64,000 bases of DNA from Thiothrix winogradskyi. GTDB lineage: Bacteria; Pseudomonadota; Gammaproteobacteria; Thiotrichales; Thiotrichaceae. The position numbers and the translations under genes were made by a program. The stretch spans positions 4,154,001 to 4,218,000 of the forward strand of contig NZ_CP091244.1 of the NCBI RefSeq assembly GCF_021650935.1. Direction: 5' to 3'. Below are positions 61,183 to 64,000 of the stretch, piece by piece. The notes beneath the pieces are model-generated. The model saw only the letters and a program-made list of their open reading frames with translations. It ran no database searches and had not been told where the DNA came from. The stretch's first letter is position 1. Each line of letters begins with the position of its first letter.

Positions 61183-62334
61183 TTAGCGGATTGTTTCGCA
61201 GCAATCCAAAAAGTGACTGGCAGATACCTGCCAACTAAATTGATTTGCTCGTGCCACACCTAATGCCTTCAAAGCAAGCCGTAGGTCATCATCAAGCAGT
61301 AAAGTGCGCAAGCTATCAGCAATATCATCAACACTCAAGGGGTTAACTAATATCGCAGCCCCCCCCGCCACCTCTGGCAGTGAACTGCTATTCGAAGTCA
61401 ACACTGGCACGCCGTTTGTCATTGCTTCCAACACCGGCATCCCGAAACCTTCAAACAAGGATACATAAGCAAACACACCAGCGGCTTGATACAGCCCTGT
61501 CATGTCGGCATCCGGCACATAACCTATCCAACGCACATGACTTTCCTGTGCTAAGGTCGCTGCCAAGGTTTGCGTTAGCCAGCCTGAATCTCCCACTAAT
61601 AACAGTGGCCATGCTGCTTGTAGTGCAGGCTCTAATTGTTTATATGCCTCAAGCAAACGGGCGACATTCTTGCGTGGCTCTAACGTACCCACGGAAAGAA
61701 TAAATTGAGGCGGCAATGCATACCTTTCACGTACACCTTCTCGCACGACGCTATCAGCGGCAGCAGGTGAGACCACGAAAACAGGCGGTAGTTTTACTGT
61801 TTTACCCAATGTGGCGTATAAATCCTCACGGGTTGCTTCGGATATCACCGCTACCGCGCTGGCACGCACCATCACACCGGGCAGATGTGCTTTTAAAAAC
61901 TTGACCCGATCGGCTGGATGAAACTCAGGGTAATGCAGATGGGAAAAATCATAGACAGTGACGATACTTTTTAAACCGTGCAATCGTGGCAAGGTGTAAT
62001 TCCCGCCCCAGAATACATAATCGTGGTAACGCGCCCATTCCAGCTTGAGGCGTAGGGCTTGGACTGCACCACGGATTTGGCGCAAGTAAGGGATGTGGCG
62101 TAGCAAAAAAACCCCTCCTAACCTCCCCTTATCAGGGGAGGGACAAGAGGTGGCGTTGGAAAACAGCAAACTCATTAGCTCGTCACGCTGATAAAAACGC
62201 CAGCCACTGACGCCGACAACATCCTCTACTCGCGCATCATTCAACAATTCCCGCAACAAGTAAAAAATGTAATTCCCTACCCCCGTTCGGCGGCGCAGCA
62301 ACGGCTGTATATCCACCAGCAATTTGATTCCCAT
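61183..62334 (-). CDS. Glycosyltransferase family 4 protein
   Basis: A 383-residue GT-B fold glycosyltransferase. N-terminal acceptor domain starts MGIKLLVDIQPLLRRRTGVG; the C-terminal donor domain has ILSVGTLEPRKNVARLLEAY and SLFEGFGMPVLEAMTNGVPV (the EGFG...E motif). An in-frame insertion of a mobile-repeat-like peptide (SCPSPDKGRLGGV, nucleotides about 62104-62150) sits near residue 65-80 in a loop. The ribosome binding site AGGA overlaps the stop of the upstream solute-binding-protein gene. Sugar and acceptor are unknown; it belongs to the Wzm/Wzt O-antigen operon. Confidence 0.88.
   Translation of the reverse strand: MGIKLLVDIQPLLRRRTGVGNYIFYLLRELLNDARVEDVVGVSGWRFYQRDELMSLLFSNATSCPSPDKGRLGGVFLLRHIPYLRQIRGAVQALRLKLEWARYHDYVFWGGNYTLPRLHGLKSIVTVYDFSHLHYPEFHPADRVKFLKAHLPGVMVRASAVAVISEATREDLYATLGKTVKLPPVFVVSPAAADSVVREGVRERYALPPQFILSVGTLEPRKNVARLLEAYKQLEPALQAAWPLLLVGDSGWLTQTLAATLAQESHVRWIGYVPDADMTGLYQAAGVFAYVSLFEGFGMPVLEAMTNGVPVLTSNSSSLPEVAGGAAILVNPLSVDDIADSLRTLLLDDDLRLALKALGVARANQFSWQVSASHFLDCCETIR
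62104..62150 (-). repeat. Palindromic repeat inserted in frame in the GT4 gene
   Basis: The core CTCCCCTGATAAGGGGAG (minus strand) is a short palindrome, followed by GTTAGGAGGGG. Such elements are usually intergenic; here one is read as NATSCPSPDKGRLGGVFLL. It is unrelated in sequence to the repeats at 10-107 and 11075-11169, though similarly C/G-rich. Confidence 0.65.
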
Positions 62335-62340
62335 ACCGTC

Positions 62341-64000
62341 CTACTGCGTATACTTCTGCATCGCCGCAGGCACGTAATTTTCCAACGGCAAACTGCCCCG
62401 ATTCAGCCCCAGCTTGGTCATTTGCAGGTTCTGAATGCGCTTATCCACAAACGATAATGACTGTCGCCGCATTAAAAACGTGTACGGCTGATCGTCCACC
62501 ATAATCCGCTCGGCTTGTTGCCACAACGGCATCCGCTCCGCCTCATTGACGGTTGCGCGTGCTTGATCAATCAGCTTATCCAGCTCAGGATTTTTATAGC
62601 TAATGCTGTTATCGCCATCGGTTTTCGCTTGGGTACTGTGGAACATCTGAAAAATGTCGGTTTCAATCCCACTCGTCCAGCCCAAGGTGATCGCGTCGAA
62701 ATCTTTTTTGTTCAACGCTTCCAACATCACCGGCCATTCTTGTGGGAATGGCTCTAATTTCACCCCTGCTCGCGCATACAAATCCTTCAGCAACAACACC
62801 ATGCGCTTGGTGTCTTCATTCGCTTCAAAGTAAGTCAGCTTGAATTCAAACGGCTTACCCGCCTGATCCTCCAGCAAACCATCGCCATTGCGGTCTTCAT
62901 AACCCACTTCCTTCAGCAGTGCCTGCGCTTTTTCCAGATTGAATTCCCACGGCTGCAAGCTGGTGTTGTGCTGCTTACTGGTATTGCTGAACGGGCTAAC
63001 CGCTGGCTCGGCGTAACCGAGGAAAATATCCTGAATCACCCGCGACACATCGGTCAAATGCGACATGGCTTGGCGCACCCGTTTATCCGCAAAGCGCGTG
63101 GGCTTACCGCCGCGCTCCTGATTCCAGCCAATGTAGCTGTATCCTGCCACTGGCGGCATGTATTCAAAGTTATGGCTCTTATCCATAATTTGCGCGTCAT
63201 TTTTCAAACTGGCGTATTCATTCGGGCGAGCGCTATACGCATCAATTTGCCCATTGCGGTAGGTAGTCAAACGCGCACTGTCATTCTGAATGATTTTCCA
63301 TAACACACGGTTAAACGGCGGCTGCACATCGCCCCAATAACGTTCGTTACGCACCAACTCCACACTCCCCGCATCCGGTCGCCAGCCCTTCGGGTCGCTC
63401 ATGCGATAAGGGCCACTGCCCAGTAATAAACCTTTGGATTCATTGAACTCTTGCGGCTTTTGCAAATACGGCTCGTAAAAATGCTTCGGCAAAATGCTCA
63501 AGCCGCCCGCCAAATCAAACGCCTCGAAGTATGGCTCTTTGTAAACAAACACCACTTCGTATTTGCCATTCGTTTTGACTTCTTTGATTTTATCGAGGTA
63601 AGCGCGTTGACGCGGCGCTTGAATCGCCTCGGTCATAATAAATTGGAAGCTGAACACCAGATCGTCCGCCGTCAGCGGCACACCATCGGAAAATGTCACG
63701 TCATCGCGCATCTGAAAGGTAATCGTTAAACCGTCGGGGCTAACTTGCCAGCTTTTTGCGATCAAACCCTCCCATGCCAGTGTATCGGGATTGCGCGTCA
63801 CCAAACTTTCCAGCACGTAACCTTGCACTTCCGACGCATACGCATCGCCGGAAACCAGCGGTGTCAACGTTTTAAGGTTAGTGCCAAACGCCTCCACCGA
63901 CCAATCGCCTTGCGCATAATCCGGCTGTTGTGTCATGGCGTGAGCGCGTTGGAAAGCGGGGGAAATGCCGGATGCCTCACCCGCTGCGGCACTTTGTTGA
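62341..64000 (-). CDS. Extracellular solute-binding protein family 5 (peptide ABC type), 5' end off the window
   Basis: At least 553 residues of an oligopeptide-type periplasmic binding protein. Family landmarks are SWQVSPDGLTITFQMRDDVT, FSDGVPLTADDLVFSFQFIM, RVRQAMSHLTDVSRVIQDIF and YKNPELDKLIDQARAT. The frame stays open to the window edge (upstream of the ATG at 63936 it reads SPAFQRAHA), so the true start and signal peptide lie beyond 64000. It would bind peptides or similar solutes for an ABC importer (inference). It ends 6 bases before the GT4 gene, an odd neighbour for an O-antigen operon, and may simply be transcribed with it. Confidence 0.87.
   Translation of the reverse strand, partial: QQSAAAGEASGISPAFQRAHAMTQQPDYAQGDWSVEAFGTNLKTLTPLVSGDAYASEVQGYVLESLVTRNPDTLAWEGLIAKSWQVSPDGLTITFQMRDDVTFSDGVPLTADDLVFSFQFIMTEAIQAPRQRAYLDKIKEVKTNGKYEVVFVYKEPYFEAFDLAGGLSILPKHFYEPYLQKPQEFNESKGLLLGSGPYRMSDPKGWRPDAGSVELVRNERYWGDVQPPFNRVLWKIIQNDSARLTTYRNGQIDAYSARPNEYASLKNDAQIMDKSHNFEYMPPVAGYSYIGWNQERGGKPTRFADKRVRQAMSHLTDVSRVIQDIFLGYAEPAVSPFSNTSKQHNTSLQPWEFNLEKAQALLKEVGYEDRNGDGLLEDQAGKPFEFKLTYFEANEDTKRMVLLLKDLYARAGVKLEPFPQEWPVMLEALNKKDFDAITLGWTSGIETDIFQMFHSTQAKTDGDNSISYKNPELDKLIDQARATVNEAERMPLWQQAERIMVDDQPYTFLMRRQSLSFVDKRIQNLQMTKLGLNRGSLPLENYVPAAMQKYTQ

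Noticed and set aside
1..64000. tRNA, rRNA, riboswitch or CRISPR array anywhere in the window
   Set aside because: No cloverleaf, rRNA-like stretch or repeat-spacer pattern was recognised by eye; a covariance-model search would be needed to exclude small RNAs.

Overview
The window looks like a chromosomal surface-polysaccharide and surface-protein region of a Gram-negative gammaproteobacterium, plausibly a filamentous sulfur oxidiser of the Thiotrichales (Thiothrix-like). This is inferred from gene content: Wza/Wzc exopolysaccharide export, Wzm/Wzt O-antigen export, a DUF4214/RTX protein with a type I secretion system, and many accessory families (Rpn, Uma2, DUF29, PIN, AAA plus PD-(D/E)XK) that proliferate in cyanobacteria and large sulfur bacteria. 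No rRNA, tRNA or CRISPR array was seen.

Layout. (1) 1-13.1 kb: a scrambled accessory island. One intact DegT aminotransferase, broken pieces of a PglC-like sugar transferase, three broken PglD-like acetyltransferase starts, and six copies (five clear, one decayed) of the 3' end of an NAD-dependent epimerase gene are interleaved with small accessory genes: PIN and AbiEii-like toxin-antitoxin candidates, PRTase-domain genes, two AAA/PD-(D/E)XK proteins, two Rpn proteins, Uma2 and DUF29. Each epimerase tail ends in an extended -10 promoter that faces the next accessory gene. (2) 13.1-21.8 kb: pglF-like dehydratase, then cpsB-wza-wzc-membrane protein-ligase, closed by a strong terminator. (3) 21.9-27 kb: a secreted protein with 40 Thr-Pro repeats, a membrane pseudokinase, a prolyl-4-hydroxylase-like dioxygenase, and a lipoprotein gene cut from its upstream signals by an IS5-like element. 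(4) 27.3-41.7 kb: a giant cadherin-like/LRR surface protein, a methyltransferase gene split by a 1.6 kb IS, T1SS adaptor and ATPase, and their probable RTX substrate. (5) 41.8-47.5 kb: a Crp-family regulator facing a FecR / CHASE2-cyclase / TPR-barrel operon. (6) 47.5-50.9 kb: UbiA, GtrA, DprE1 and DprE2 homologues, a set for polyprenyl-phosphate-arabinose. (7) 51-64 kb: a minus-strand operon with a GT-C-like membrane protein, a three-module glycosyltransferase, FkbM methyltransferase, Wzt, Wzm, a nucleotide-sugar reductase, a GT4 enzyme and a solute-binding protein running off the edge.

What ties it together. Six promoters carry a CRP-type palindrome (GTGA-N6-TCAC core), and in all six the palindrome centre lies exactly 32 bp from the centre of a recognisable -10 hexamer, so the site would sit at -41.5 (class II activation). 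They drive pglF, the cpsB-wza-wzc operon, the LRR protein, the T1SS, the RTX protein and the FecR-cyclase operon. The Crp-family gene in the middle keeps a cyclic-nucleotide pocket and a CRP-like recognition helix, and a class III cyclase sits next door. This suggests a local cAMP/Crp surface-remodelling regulon. The second notable structure is the cassette-like island in the first 13 kb.
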